Shown here one piece after another: positions 1 through 8,332 of a stretch of 64,000 nucleotides of DNA (position 1 is its first letter; the number at the start of each line of letters is the position of its first letter). This DNA comes from Burkholderia sp. WSM2230 (GTDB lineage: Bacteria > Pseudomonadota > Gammaproteobacteria > Burkholderiales > Burkholderiaceae). Made by a program: the position numbers and the translations under genes. The notes under the pieces are model-generated. The model was not told where the DNA came from. It saw only the letters and a list, made by a program, of their open reading frames with translations, and searched no databases. The stretch spans positions 1 through 64,000 of the forward strand of contig NZ_AXAJ01000012.1 in the NCBI RefSeq assembly GCF_000472445.1, in the 5' to 3' direction.

Positions 1-60
1 CGCCCCAAAACCCCACGCCCCAAAACCCCACGCCCCAAAACCCCACGCCCCAAAACCCCA
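1..60. repeat. 15-bp tandem repeat, four copies, G-quadruplex type
   Basis: Four exact, head-to-tail copies of CGCCCCAAAACCCCA run from the first base to base 60, followed by a C-rich tail. On the minus strand each unit reads TGGGGTTTTGGGGCG, giving eight runs of four G separated by TTTT or CGT, an excellent G-quadruplex sequence. The array begins at the window edge, so its full length is unknown. It lies 13 bp beyond the stop codon of the minus-strand exporter gene, so it would be transcribed as G-rich RNA at the 3' end of that mRNA. Confidence 0.95.
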
Positions 61-73
61 CCCCCCCACCACC

Positions 74-1534
74 TCACGTCCGCTCAGAAGGATCCGTCTT
101 TTTACCCGGCGTCCGGATCTCCGGCGACAACTGCGCGAAGATCCACGCGGAACCCGCGGTAATAATGCCGACGCAAAGAAACGTCGCATGAAACGCGGGC
201 AGCGAGTTCGCAGCCGTCACGCGCGGCAACAGGCCGGTGAAAGTCGCGAGCAGCGCACCCGCAACGGTGACGCCGAGGCTCATCGACAGCATTTGAACGA
301 GCGAGAACAGACTGTTGCCGCTGCTCGCGCCGCCGGTGCCGAGATCCTTGAGCGTCAAGGTGTTCATCGCGGTGAACTGCATCGAGTTGACGGCGCCGAA
401 GAAGGCCAGTTGCACGAGCCGCAGCCACAACGGCTGGCCCGCGCTGGTCAGCGAGAAGCTCGCCATCGTCAAGCCAACAAGAACCGTGTTGGCGATCAGT
501 ACGCGGCGATAGCTGTACTTGACGATCAGCTTTGTCACGAGCCGCTTCGACGCCATGCCGGCGGCCGCGACGGGCAGCATCATCAGGCCGGCTTCAAATG
601 CGCTGTAACCGAGGCTCACTTGCAGCAGCAGCGGAATCAGGTACGGCATCGCGCCGCTTCCGATCCGCGCGAACAGATTGCCGAGCAGTCCGACGCTGAA
701 CGTATGAATCTTGAACAGATCGAGCGGAAAAATAGGTGCGGGCTCGCGTACGGCGTGCAAGCCGTAGGCGACAAAGCAGGCAAGACTCAGAATCAGCAGC
801 ACCAGCACGGTCGCATGTTGAATGCCGAATTCGGTGCGGCCGTCGAGTGCAAACGAAATGGCCACCATGCCGACGATCAACAGCAAATAGCCTTTCAGGT
901 CGAACTTGCCGACCAGTTCGTTACGGCTATCGGGCATGAAAATAAATGTAGCAATGCATCCGGCCACACCCACGGGTACATTGATGAGAAAGATCCAGTG
1001 CCACGACGCAATCTTCACGAGCCAGCCGCCAAGCGTCGGCCCGATCAACGGGCCGATCAGTCCGGGAATCGCAACGAACGAGAGGGCCGGCAAATAGCGC
1101 TCGGCCGGAAAAGTCCGCAGCACGGCGAGCCGCCCGACCGGCAGCAGCATTGCGCCGCCCACGCCTTGCACGACGCGAAACACCACCAGCTGATTCAGCG
1201 TATGAGCATTCGCGCAGAGCAACGACCCAACCGCGAACACCAGAATCGCGCTGAAGAACACGCGCCGCGTCCCGAACTTGTCGGCGAGCCAGCCGGAGAC
1301 GGGGATCATCACGGCCATCGTCAGCGAATAGGCGATCACTACCGACTGCATGCGCAGCGGCAGTTCGCCGAGGCTCGTCGCCATCGCGGGGAGCGCGGTG
1401 TTGACGATCGTCGAATCCAGCGTCTGCATGAAGAAGCCCGTCGCCACGAGCCACAACATGACCGTGAGCGAGCGGGCAGAAGGTGCGCTGGGTGCGACGG
1501 TTGCGGGGGCGGGTGGAGTCGGCGGCGTGGACAT
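74..1534 (-). CDS. DHA2-family MFS multidrug exporter (EmrB/QacA type)
   Basis: A 486-residue membrane protein of the major facilitator superfamily, probably exporting drugs or toxic organics by proton antiport across the inner membrane. The length and about 14 hydrophobic segments fit the DHA2 (14-TM) group. The first helix carries the DHA2-like stretch LDSTIVNTALP (residues 40-50), loop 2-3 has motif A (GWLADKFGTRR) and helix 5 has the antiporter motif C (LIGPLIGPTLGGWL). The N-terminus is a short Pro/Ala-rich tail before the first helix; the Shine-Dalgarno before the ATG is weak, so a later start is possible. It lies downstream of the MocR regulator on the same strand with about 100 bp between them, so the regulator may control it, but this is inference. 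The substrate cannot be told. Confidence 0.9.
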   Translation of the reverse strand: MSTPPTPPAPATVAPSAPSARSLTVMLWLVATGFFMQTLDSTIVNTALPAMATSLGELPLRMQSVVIAYSLTMAVMIPVSGWLADKFGTRRVFFSAILVFAVGSLLCANAHTLNQLVVFRVVQGVGGAMLLPVGRLAVLRTFPAERYLPALSFVAIPGLIGPLIGPTLGGWLVKIASWHWIFLINVPVGVAGCIATFIFMPDSRNELVGKFDLKGYLLLIVGMVAISFALDGRTEFGIQHATVLVLLILSLACFVAYGLHAVREPAPIFPLDLFKIHTFSVGLLGNLFARIGSGAMPYLIPLLLQVSLGYSAFEAGLMMLPVAAAGMASKRLVTKLIVKYSYRRVLIANTVLVGLTMASFSLTSAGQPLWLRLVQLAFFGAVNSMQFTAMNTLTLKDLGTGGASSGNSLFSLVQMLSMSLGVTVAGALLATFTGLLPRVTAANSLPAFHATFLCVGIITAGSAWIFAQLSPEIRTPGKKTDPSERT

Positions 1535-1631
1535 GAAGTAGCGGCTGGGCGCAGGGACGGGCAGGGACTCGCTATTCTATGGAAAAGCCGCGGACGCCGC
1601 AGGCACGGTCCGGGCTGGCGCGCCCGGTTCG

Positions 1632-3041
1632 TCAGCGCAACCGCGCCGCCGCCTTGAAAAATGCCTGCGCCCGCGGCTCGTTACCGAACGCCGCGTGAAT
1701 CCGGATCCACGGGCTCGGCTCCATTCCCGGCCGGAAGTAGCTGCCGGGCGCGACCGTCACGCCCAACGGCGCGCCGCATTCCACGAGCCGTTCGGCATTG
1801 TCCACATGCGGCACGCGCGCCCACAAAAATTTGCCGCCGACCGGCTTCTCGAACACTTCCCAGCCCGCATCTTCGAGCGTCTGTATCGTCGAGCCCAGCG
1901 CGTCGCGCATACGGCGGCGCAGTCGTTCGAGATACTTGCGGTAGGCGCCGCGCTCGAGCAGCGACGCGGTCACCGCTTCGGCAAACAGTGAGCCGCCGAT
2001 GCTCGTCAGCATCTTGATGTCGACGAGGTCTTTGATGATCGAATGGCTCGCGACCACGCAGCCGATTCGCAACGACGACGACAGCGTCTTCGAGAGTCCG
2101 CCAATGTAGATCACGTGTTCGAGCTGGTCGAGGGTGGCAAGACGGTCGGTGACGTCGGTCTGGAAGTCGGCGTAGATATCGTCCTCAATGATCGTAAAGC
2201 CGTGCTCGCGCGCGAGTTGGAGCAGCCGGAACGCGACTGGCGGCGCAACCGTCGTCCCCGTCGGGTTGTGAAATACGGTGTTGATGAAGAAGAGCTTCGG
2301 CCTGTGCAGCTTCAACTGCGCCTGCATGACGTCCAGGTCCGGCCCGCTGCGCGTGCGCGGAATGCCGACCAGACGGACGCCGTGCAGCTTCAGCAGCCCG
2401 TACAGGTTGTAGTAGCCGGGGTCTTCGACGAAGATCGTATCGCCCGCTTTCAGCATGTAGCGCATCAACAGGTCGAACGCCTGGCTCGCGCCGTTGGTGA
2501 TGACGATCTGCGACGTGTCCGCGCGAATCCCCAGTTGCGCGATGCGGGCGTGCAAATGCTCGCGCAAGCTGAGGTTGCCGAGCGGCGTCGCGTAATCGAC
2601 CATGCTCGCGGGATCGGTGCGCAGGACATGCCGGATTGCCTGCGCGATGCTCTCCGTATCGCGCCAGGCTTCGGGGATGAATCCGCTGCCGAGCTTTAGC
2701 GTCTCGCCCGGATGGTTGAATTGCTGGAGCAGGTGACCGGACTCGTCCTCGGCGCGGCGCGGGTCTGACGTGCCGTCGCACTGCGAGCCGCCAGGCAGTC
2801 GGTCGGCCACATAGAAGCCGGAACCGTGGCGCGAGTCCACGTAACCCAGCGACACCAGCCGGTCGTACGCTTCGATCACTGGAAAGCGGCTGACGCCGTA
2901 GTCGGCGGCGAACTGGCGGATCGACGGCAACTTCGAGCCTGGATGCGCGGCGCGCGTGCGGATCCACGTCGTGACGCCCGCGACGATCTGCTCCGTCAGT
3001 GGGACGCCGTTGTCTCTGTCAAGCTGAATCTGAGGTCGCAT
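1632..3041 (-). CDS. MocR-type transcriptional regulator (GntR wHTH fused to aminotransferase fold)
   Basis: A 469-residue PLP-dependent regulator of the MocR/GabR family. The N-terminal 80 residues are a GntR winged helix (VPLTEQIVAG, then IRQFAADYGVSRFPVIEAYDRL), and the rest is a fold-type I aminotransferase domain with FVEDPGYYNLYGL, a conserved NPTG (HNPTGTTV) and the PLP lysine in GGLSKTLSSSLRIG. Such proteins usually sense PLP or an amino compound and control a divergent gene. The start chosen is the ATG before RPQIQLD because GGAAGGA lies just upstream; an in-frame extension of 16 codons has no such site. It is divergent from the DUF2917 gene, with a 13-bp inverted repeat between them that is the obvious binding site. 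Regulator identity is sure; its ligand is unknown. Confidence 0.9.
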   Translation of the reverse strand: MRPQIQLDRDNGVPLTEQIVAGVTTWIRTRAAHPGSKLPSIRQFAADYGVSRFPVIEAYDRLVSLGYVDSRHGSGFYVADRLPGGSQCDGTSDPRRAEDESGHLLQQFNHPGETLKLGSGFIPEAWRDTESIAQAIRHVLRTDPASMVDYATPLGNLSLREHLHARIAQLGIRADTSQIVITNGASQAFDLLMRYMLKAGDTIFVEDPGYYNLYGLLKLHGVRLVGIPRTRSGPDLDVMQAQLKLHRPKLFFINTVFHNPTGTTVAPPVAFRLLQLAREHGFTIIEDDIYADFQTDVTDRLATLDQLEHVIYIGGLSKTLSSSLRIGCVVASHSIIKDLVDIKMLTSIGGSLFAEAVTASLLERGAYRKYLERLRRRMRDALGSTIQTLEDAGWEVFEKPVGGKFLWARVPHVDNAERLVECGAPLGVTVAPGSYFRPGMEPSPWIRIHAAFGNEPRAQAFFKAAARLR

Positions 3042-3106
3042 GCTCTTCCTTCCCGGACGAGGTTCGCAGTGTCCGCTGTCGCGCGCCAACTGTTCGGTTT
3101 TTCGAC

Positions 3107-3141
3107 TGCACAGTTCCGACGAAAGTGTTCGGAACTGTGCA
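3107..3141. promoter_or_regulatory. Inverted-repeat operator between MocR gene and DUF2917 gene
   Basis: Perfect 13-bp arms TGCACAGTTCCGA and TCGGAACTGTGCA are separated by 9 bp, in the 165-bp divergent intergenic region. A further partial half site, AACTGTTCGG, lies at 3089-3098. There is no T-run after it, so a terminator is unlikely. By position it should be the autoregulatory and divergent-gene operator of the MocR protein. Confidence 0.65.
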
Positions 3142-3206
3142 TGGGTATCCGATCATCGCACGACAATAATCGATACAACGGAAAAGTTCTTTGAAGGAGA
3201 ACGGCA

Positions 3207-3512
3207 ATGCGTGAAGTGCGGATTTTCGAACTGGAACATGACGAGCCGGCGGCGGCCTGGCGTGTCGCGCGCCCGTCCACCTTCAAGGTGATTTCGGGTG
3301 AGATCTGGCTGACGGTCGAGGGCGACAGCGAAGACTACTGGCTCGCCACGGGCGAATCGATCGAGCTGCCGCGCCAGGCAGTCGCGTGGATCAGTGCGGG
3401 GCAGGCCGGTGCGCGCTTCGCGCTCGCAAGCGGCTCGGAACGTGGCGCGGCGCGGCCGATGCGCGGCTTGTCAGTGCAGGACTGGCTGCCGCGCTGGCTC
3501 GGCGCCGCCTGA
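3207..3512 (+). CDS. DUF2917 domain protein
   Basis: A 101-residue soluble protein of the DUF2917 family, small proteins common in Burkholderiaceae and often found next to MocR regulators. The central part (residues 22-60) reads as a cupin-like beta sandwich (STFKVISGEIWLTVEGDSEDYWLATGESIEL). No signal peptide, no membrane segment and no metal-binding histidines are seen, so it is probably not a metal enzyme. The start is supported by GAAGGAG 8 bases upstream of the ATG. It is divergent from the MocR gene and probably its target. Its biochemical role is unknown. Confidence 0.85.
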   Translation: MREVRIFELEHDEPAAAWRVARPSTFKVISGEIWLTVEGDSEDYWLATGESIELPRQAVAWISAGQAGARFALASGSERGAARPMRGLSVQDWLPRWLGAA

Positions 3513-3578
3513 GGGCGGTCAGTTAGAGTGAAGGTCGATGAAGACGCGTTTGCGCGCACCGGCCTCATCGCTCATCCC

Positions 3579-4808
3579 TTATCCGTCAAACTCCCCCACA
3601 TACCTCGCCCGCGGCCGAATTAATCCGCCCTCGCGCGCCTGCTCCATCGCATGCGCGATCCAGCCGACCACCCGGCCCGTCGCGAAGATCGTGAACGCAG
3701 AGCCCGCGGGCAAGCTGAGCACGCGCTCGATGGCCGCGAGCGCGAAGTCGACGGTCGGTTGCGCGCCCGTCGTATCGCGAACCGCGCGCGCCAGCGCCTG
3801 AACCTCGCCAAGCGGCGAGCGTGCCGGCGCGCACTCCTGCAGCAATTCCAGCAGCAGCCGCGCTCGCGGATCGCCGTCCGGATAAAGCGGATGTCCGAAA
3901 CCCGAGAGCACCGGCCCCTGTGCGCCATGTTCGTGGCGCGACAGACGCGTGGCCAGATAACGGTCGAGATCCGCGGCGCGCGACGCCTCTTCCAGTAACG
4001 CCGCGATGCGCACTGTTTCGCCGCCGTGCCGCGGGCCGGCCAGCGCGGCGAGACCGCCCGCGACCGCGCCGAACAGGTGCGTGCCCGTCGACGTGATGCA
4101 GCGAACCGTGAATGTCGACGCGTTCAGCTCATGGTCCGCGCACGCCACCAGCGCGGCGCGCAGCAGCGCCGCTTGCTGCCGGTTACGAACTTGCCACGCG
4201 GATGCCAATTGCCGATGCAGCGGCGCATTCGACGGCGCGCCGGAGATCATCGCCGCAGCCAGCAACCGCATCACCGCACAGGCGTTGTCCAGTTGCGCAT
4301 CGCGCCCGAGCGCCCAGACTCGCGGCATTTGCGCCGCGGCCGCCGGCAACAGGACCAGCGCGCGGTCGAGTGGCGTGCTGTCGCCCCACAGCTTGAGCCA
4401 CGCGGCCCATTGCGCGGGGGCGAGCGGGACGGCCGGCGCAGCCGCAATGCGCGCCCCACTGCATTCCCATAGCAGCGCCGCCACATCTTCCAGCGATTGG
4501 GTGCGCGCGAGTTCCATCGCATCGCGCCCGCGATATAGCAGGCGGCCATTAGCGACGAGCGTGATCGACGACTCGAGCACCGGTACGCCCCAATCCAGCA
4601 CCTTCTGTGCGACTTTGCCGGCGCGCTTGCCGTCTGCCTTGCGCCGCGCGAGTCGCCGCACTTCGCGCGCGTCGTAGCGGCGATGCTTGCCTTGCGCATG
4701 CGGCGACGAACTCAGCAAGCCGCGGCTCACATACGCATAAAGCGTGGCGAGGCTGATGCCGAGTTCGGCGGCGGCTTCGGCGGCGGTCAGCGAATCGGAA
4801 ATGGGCAT
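3579..4808 (-). CDS. Citrate synthase-like enzyme with N-terminal MerR/excisionase-type HTH
   Basis: A 409-residue fusion. Residues 6-55 form a MerR/excisionase-type helix-turn-helix (LTAAEAAAELGISLATLYAYVSRGLL, then HRRYDAREVRRL), which predicts DNA binding. The remainder is a citrate synthase domain that keeps all three catalytic residues: His in DHELNASTFTVR, His in GPRHGG and Asp in PTVDFAL, plus the GHPLYPDGDPRA loop. It may therefore both condense an acyl-CoA with an oxoacid and act on DNA. The CS domain is shorter at its N-terminus than housekeeping GltA, as in methylcitrate-synthase-like homologues. It is divergent from a class III CoA-transferase, and the AT-rich spacer holds stacked palindromes that are likely its operator. 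Substrate is unknown; a metabolite-sensing regulator is an attractive but unproven role. Confidence 0.85.
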   Translation of the reverse strand: MPISDSLTAAEAAAELGISLATLYAYVSRGLLSSSPHAQGKHRRYDAREVRRLARRKADGKRAGKVAQKVLDWGVPVLESSITLVANGRLLYRGRDAMELARTQSLEDVAALLWECSGARIAAAPAVPLAPAQWAAWLKLWGDSTPLDRALVLLPAAAAQMPRVWALGRDAQLDNACAVMRLLAAAMISGAPSNAPLHRQLASAWQVRNRQQAALLRAALVACADHELNASTFTVRCITSTGTHLFGAVAGGLAALAGPRHGGETVRIAALLEEASRAADLDRYLATRLSRHEHGAQGPVLSGFGHPLYPDGDPRARLLLELLQECAPARSPLGEVQALARAVRDTTGAQPTVDFALAAIERVLSLPAGSAFTIFATGRVVGWIAHAMEQAREGGLIRPRARYVGEFDG

Positions 4809-4855
4809 GATGACTAGCGATGAAGTAGCAGCAGTAAGTGGACGACAAGCAAAGA

Positions 4856-4892
4856 AATCAATATATATTGATTATCATAATCAAGATTGATT
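4856..4892. promoter_or_regulatory. Overlapping palindromes, probable operator of the HTH-citrate synthase
   Basis: Three overlapping inverted repeats built on the half site ATTGATT/AATCAAT occupy 37 bp: an 18-bp perfect palindrome AATCAATATATATTGATT (4856-4873), TTGATTATCATAATCAA (4868-4884, 7-bp arms, 3-bp spacer) and AATCAAGATTGATT (4879-4892). The stretch is strikingly AT-rich compared with its surroundings and lies between two divergent start codons. The close packing suggests cooperative binding of dimers; which protein binds is inferred only from position. Confidence 0.6.
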
Positions 4893-4947
4893 CAAGCGGG
4901 GCGCACTCCTAGACTCGATCACATTGCTCGACTCGAATGTGATCGCC

Positions 4948-6357
4948 ATGACCCCTGAAATCGCGCTCGATTCCCTCTGGACCCTTGCTGGCTGCGAGCC
5001 CGCCGCGCTCCGTTCGGTTCACTTCAGCGGCACTGAGCCGGCATTGCCGTCGGTGTATCGCGTCGGCGCGCTGGCTTCGGCCACCATTGCTGCAACGGGG
5101 CTGGCGGCGGCGGAATATCATCGGTTGCGCACGGGGCGCGGACAGCGCGTGAGCGTGGACATGCGGCGTGCGCTGGCATCGTTTCGCAGTGAACGGTACC
5201 TGCGAATCGACGGCGGGCCGCCGCCCGCGCTGCGCGATCCGGTAACGGGCTTCTACGAGACGCGCGACGGCCGCTGGCTCCAACTGCACACGAACTTCGC
5301 GCATCACCTTGCGGGCGTATTGAAGGTGCTCGGCTGCGAGAACGATCGCTCGGCGGTCGCGTCGGCGATACGCGGCTGGGACGGCGCGACGCTCGACCAG
5401 ACGCTCGCCGATGCGGGCCTGTGCGCCGCGCTGATCCGCACGCCCAACGAGTGGGCCGCGCTCGATCAGGCGAAGGCGATTGCACATCTGCCGCTCTTCG
5501 AAATCGAGCGTATCGGCGATGCGCCTCCACAACTGCCGACGCGGCATGCATCGCCTTCCGGCAACGGCGGCAGCCGGCCGCTTTCCGGTGTGCGCGTGCT
5601 GGACCTGTCCCGCATCATCGCCGGGCCGGTGGGCGGGCGCGCGCTTGCGCAGCATGGCGCCGAGGTACTGATGATCAACGGCCCGCATCTGCCGAACATT
5701 GCGCCGCTGGTTATCGACAACAGCCGCGGCAAGCGCTCGGCCGTGCTCGATCTGCGCGACGCGGCGGGCCGCGAGACGCTGCGCGGTTTGACGCGCGATG
5801 CCGACGTGTTTCTGCAGGCATATCGCCCGGGAGCGCTAGCGGCGCACGGGTTCGGTCCGGACGATGCCGCGCGCATGCGGCCCGGCATCGTGTATGTGTC
5901 GGTGTGCGCGTATGGATACGAAGGGCCGTGGGCCGCGCGGCGCGGTTTCGATAGTCTCGTGCAGTCTGCAAGCGGTATAGCGGTGACTGAGCAGCGCGCG
6001 GTGGCATCGCACGAGCCAAGACATTTGCCGTGTCAGGCGCTCGATCACGCGACCGGCTATCTCGCCGCGTTCGGCGCGATGGCCGCGTTGGCCCGACGCG
6101 CCACCGAAGGCGGAAGCTGGCACGTGAAAGTGTCGCTTGCCCAGACAGGCCGGTGGCTGCAATCGTTCGGCGAGATTCCTGATGGATGGAAAGCGCGTGA
6201 CGTCACGCTCGACGACGTGCGCGACTGCATCGATACCGTTCAGTCGGAGTTTGGTCGTGTGCAGGCCGTGCAGCCTGCCGAGCAGCTCGAGGAGACGCCG
6301 GCGTTTCTAGCGTTGCCGCCATCGCGGATCGGCGCGCATGAGGCGAAGTGGCTTTGA
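4948..6357 (+). CDS. Class III (CaiB/BaiF) CoA-transferase
   Basis: A 469-residue cytosolic CoA-transferase of the formyl-CoA transferase/CaiB family, moving CoA between carboxylic acids. The second half has the family core: VRVLDLSRIIAGPVGGR, NSRGKRSAVLDLRDAAGRE, ADVFLQAYRPGALAAHGFG and the GFDSLVQSASG segment, whose Asp is in the place of the catalytic aspartate. The first half carries a second, weaker CaiB-like stretch (EYHRLRTGRGQRVSVDMRRA, GFYETRDGRWLQLH), so it looks like an internally duplicated member. The ATG used starts MTPEIALDS; a TTG eight codons upstream is possible. It is divergent from the HTH-citrate synthase gene, suggesting joint control and a shared acyl-CoA pathway. The acyl substrate is unknown. 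Confidence 0.85.
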   Translation: MTPEIALDSLWTLAGCEPAALRSVHFSGTEPALPSVYRVGALASATIAATGLAAAEYHRLRTGRGQRVSVDMRRALASFRSERYLRIDGGPPPALRDPVTGFYETRDGRWLQLHTNFAHHLAGVLKVLGCENDRSAVASAIRGWDGATLDQTLADAGLCAALIRTPNEWAALDQAKAIAHLPLFEIERIGDAPPQLPTRHASPSGNGGSRPLSGVRVLDLSRIIAGPVGGRALAQHGAEVLMINGPHLPNIAPLVIDNSRGKRSAVLDLRDAAGRETLRGLTRDADVFLQAYRPGALAAHGFGPDDAARMRPGIVYVSVCAYGYEGPWAARRGFDSLVQSASGIAVTEQRAVASHEPRHLPCQALDHATGYLAAFGAMAALARRATEGGSWHVKVSLAQTGRWLQSFGEIPDGWKARDVTLDDVRDCIDTVQSEFGRVQAVQPAEQLEETPAFLALPPSRIGAHEAKWL

Positions 6358-6433
6358 CAATGCGATGCGGTTGCATCAGAACGGCCGCGTCACAGCCCCG
6401 CATCCAAACGTTGCATGACCGACCGAGACCTGC

Positions 6434-7180
6434 CTACTTCCGCAATTCAGCCACGAAATCGTAGTAATCGTTGCGGCAATACGTATCGGTCAGTTCAATC
6501 GCGCGCTGATCCGCCGTGTAGCCCACGCGCGTAATCAGCAGCAGCGCTTCATTCGGCGCAATGCTCATCTGCTGCGCGATCTCCTCGCTCGCATTGACCG
6601 CGCGAAAATGTTGCAGCGCGCGGACGATCGTTAATCCGCGGTTCTCCAGATACGTGTACAGCGAATCGCCGATAGCCTGTGGATCGGGAATCACCGCTGC
6701 TGGAAAGGTCGAATTTTCGACCGCCATCACGATGCCGTCAGCAAGACGCAAGCGCCGCAACCGCGTGACGGCCGCAGCCGGCGAAAGCCCGAGCTGTATC
6801 ACTTCTTCGCGATTGGCCGGCAGAATCTCGCGCGACAGCCACTGCGAACTCGGCGTGAAACCTCTCCGCCGCAACATTTCGCTGAAACTCGACAGACGCG
6901 ACAGCGGATCTTCATAGCGTGGTGTGATGAAGCTGCCGGCGCCCTGCGTGCGTCGAATCAAGCCTTGTTCGACGAGCAACGCAATCGCCTTGCGCGACGT
7001 GATTCGCGAAACGCCAAGCGCCTCCGAGAGCACGCGCTCCGAAGGCAGCGCTTCGCCGGCATTCCAGCGGTTCTCGTGAATCGCCGTGCCGAGCTTGCGG
7101 GCAAGTTGGAGATAAAGCGGCGTGTCGTTTTCCGGGTCCGGGCGCAGATCGCGCCAGCGGTCTTCCGAGGCAGAGGTCAT
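6434..7180 (-). CDS. GntR-family transcriptional regulator, HutC subfamily (UTRA domain)
   Basis: A 248-residue repressor-type regulator. Residues 18-85 form a GntR winged helix (PLYLQLARKLGTAIHENRW, PSERVLSEALGVSRITSRKAIALLVEQGLIRRTQGAGSFI), followed by a UTRA ligand-binding domain (residues 95-240) with the typical LRRLRLADGIVMAVENSTFP and ITRVGYTADQRAIELTDTYCR segments. The C-terminus resembles NagR/DasR-type proteins that sense amino-sugar phosphates, but no amino-sugar genes are present in the window, so the ligand is not assigned. It is divergent from the aldo/keto reductase gene, which begins 217 bp away and may be a target. No convincing GntR operator was recognised in the spacer. Confidence 0.9.
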   Translation of the reverse strand: MTSASEDRWRDLRPDPENDTPLYLQLARKLGTAIHENRWNAGEALPSERVLSEALGVSRITSRKAIALLVEQGLIRRTQGAGSFITPRYEDPLSRLSSFSEMLRRRGFTPSSQWLSREILPANREEVIQLGLSPAAAVTRLRRLRLADGIVMAVENSTFPAAVIPDPQAIGDSLYTYLENRGLTIVRALQHFRAVNASEEIAQQMSIAPNEALLLITRVGYTADQRAIELTDTYCRNDYYDFVAELRK

Positions 7181-7397
7181 GGGGCTTACGCTAGAAGGGC
7201 GAGGAGCAATTCTAAGACATCGGCGCGCCGCGTTATAGCGGGCTTTTGCCTGGTGGTCTGTCGGATCGGGTCGCAGCCGCTAAACTCGTCGATAGGAATC
7301 GAGCAGCATTGCCGTGCGTACGCGCCTGTTGACCGCGCCGGCGCGGGGTCCAAGCTTCGGTCACAGCCAGCCACAGTCAGTCACTTCAGGAGTCAGC

Positions 7398-8243
7398 ATG
7401 ACGAGCGATATCGCAAGCGTGAGCCTGCCCGACGGCGAACGCATCCCGAAACTCGGGCAAGGGACATGGGAAATGGGCGAGCAGCCCGCGCGCCGGGCGG
7501 CGGAGATCGACGCGCTGCGATGCGGGATCGAGCTCGGCATGACGCTGATCGATACCGCCGAAATGTACGGCGACGGCGCAACCGAGTCTCTGCTCGGCGA
7601 AGCGCTCGCGGGACTGCGCGACCAGGTGTTCCTCGTCAGCAAGGTGTATCCGCATAACGCGAGCCGGCGCGGCGTGATCGCCGCGTGCGAACAGAGCCTC
7701 AAACGTCTGAGGACGGACCGGCTCGATCTGTATCTGCTGCACTGGCGCGGCTCGGTGCCGCTCGCGGAGACGGTGGGCGCTTTCGAAGCGCTGCGCGAGG
7801 CTGGCAAGATCCGCCACTGGGGCGTGAGCAACTTCGATACCGACGACATGAAAGAGCTTGTCGCCACGCCCGGCGGCGCGGCGTGTGCGACGAATCAGAT
7901 TCTGTATAACGTCGCGCGGCGCGGGCCGGAGTTCGATCTGCTGCCGTGGCTTGCCGCGCGCGATATGCCGGCCATGGCCTACAGTCCCGTCGATCACGCG
8001 CGTTTGCCGAAACGCTCGCCGCTCGACGACATTGCAGGCGCGCGCGGCGTCTCCGTGTTCCAGGTTGCGCTGGCGTGGGTGCTGCAGCAGCCCGGCGTGT
8101 TCGCGATTCCGAAGGCGGGCCGCGTCGAGCACGTGCGCGACAACTACCGCGCGCTCGAGTTGCGGCTCGACGCTCAGGAACTCGCTGCCATCGACGGCTA
8201 CTTCAAGCCGCCGCGCGGCAAACGCGCACTGGAAATGCTCTGA
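7398..8243 (+). CDS. Aldo/keto reductase
   Basis: A 281-residue NAD(P)H-dependent oxidoreductase with the AKR TIM-barrel. The catalytic tetrad is visible: Asp and Tyr in IDTAEMYGDG (about residues 50-60), Lys in VFLVSKVYPHN and His in LYLLHWRGSVP. The cofactor-binding end is present as GVFAIPKAGRVEHVRDNYRAL. Length and motifs match the YeaE-like group that reduces methylglyoxal and related aldehydes. The start is the ATG of MTSDIASVS, preceded by AGGAG at 7 bases; an upstream in-frame ATG lacks such a site. It is divergent from the GntR/UTRA gene. The physiological substrate is not predicted. Confidence 0.9.
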   Translation: MTSDIASVSLPDGERIPKLGQGTWEMGEQPARRAAEIDALRCGIELGMTLIDTAEMYGDGATESLLGEALAGLRDQVFLVSKVYPHNASRRGVIAACEQSLKRLRTDRLDLYLLHWRGSVPLAETVGAFEALREAGKIRHWGVSNFDTDDMKELVATPGGAACATNQILYNVARRGPEFDLLPWLAARDMPAMAYSPVDHARLPKRSPLDDIAGARGVSVFQVALAWVLQQPGVFAIPKAGRVEHVRDNYRALELRLDAQELAAIDGYFKPPRGKRALEML

Positions 8244-8332
8244 GCGCGGGCGCGCCGCAGCCGCGAGGCGCGGATGGCGGGCATGAATGGTCGCCCAGGA
8301 ATGCGGCGGCGCGATTCAGGCGCCGCGCATCG

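Noticed and set aside
1..60. Telomere or linear replicon end
   Set aside because: The G4T4 array only resembles ciliate telomeres; there is no sign of a replicon end and an ordinary gene lies 13 bp away. The position at base 1 is due to the window cut.
188..1657. 489-codon plus-strand ORF opposite the MFS exporter
   Set aside because: Arg/His/Gln-rich translation without domains, antisense to a clear transporter; high GC keeps the opposite frame open.
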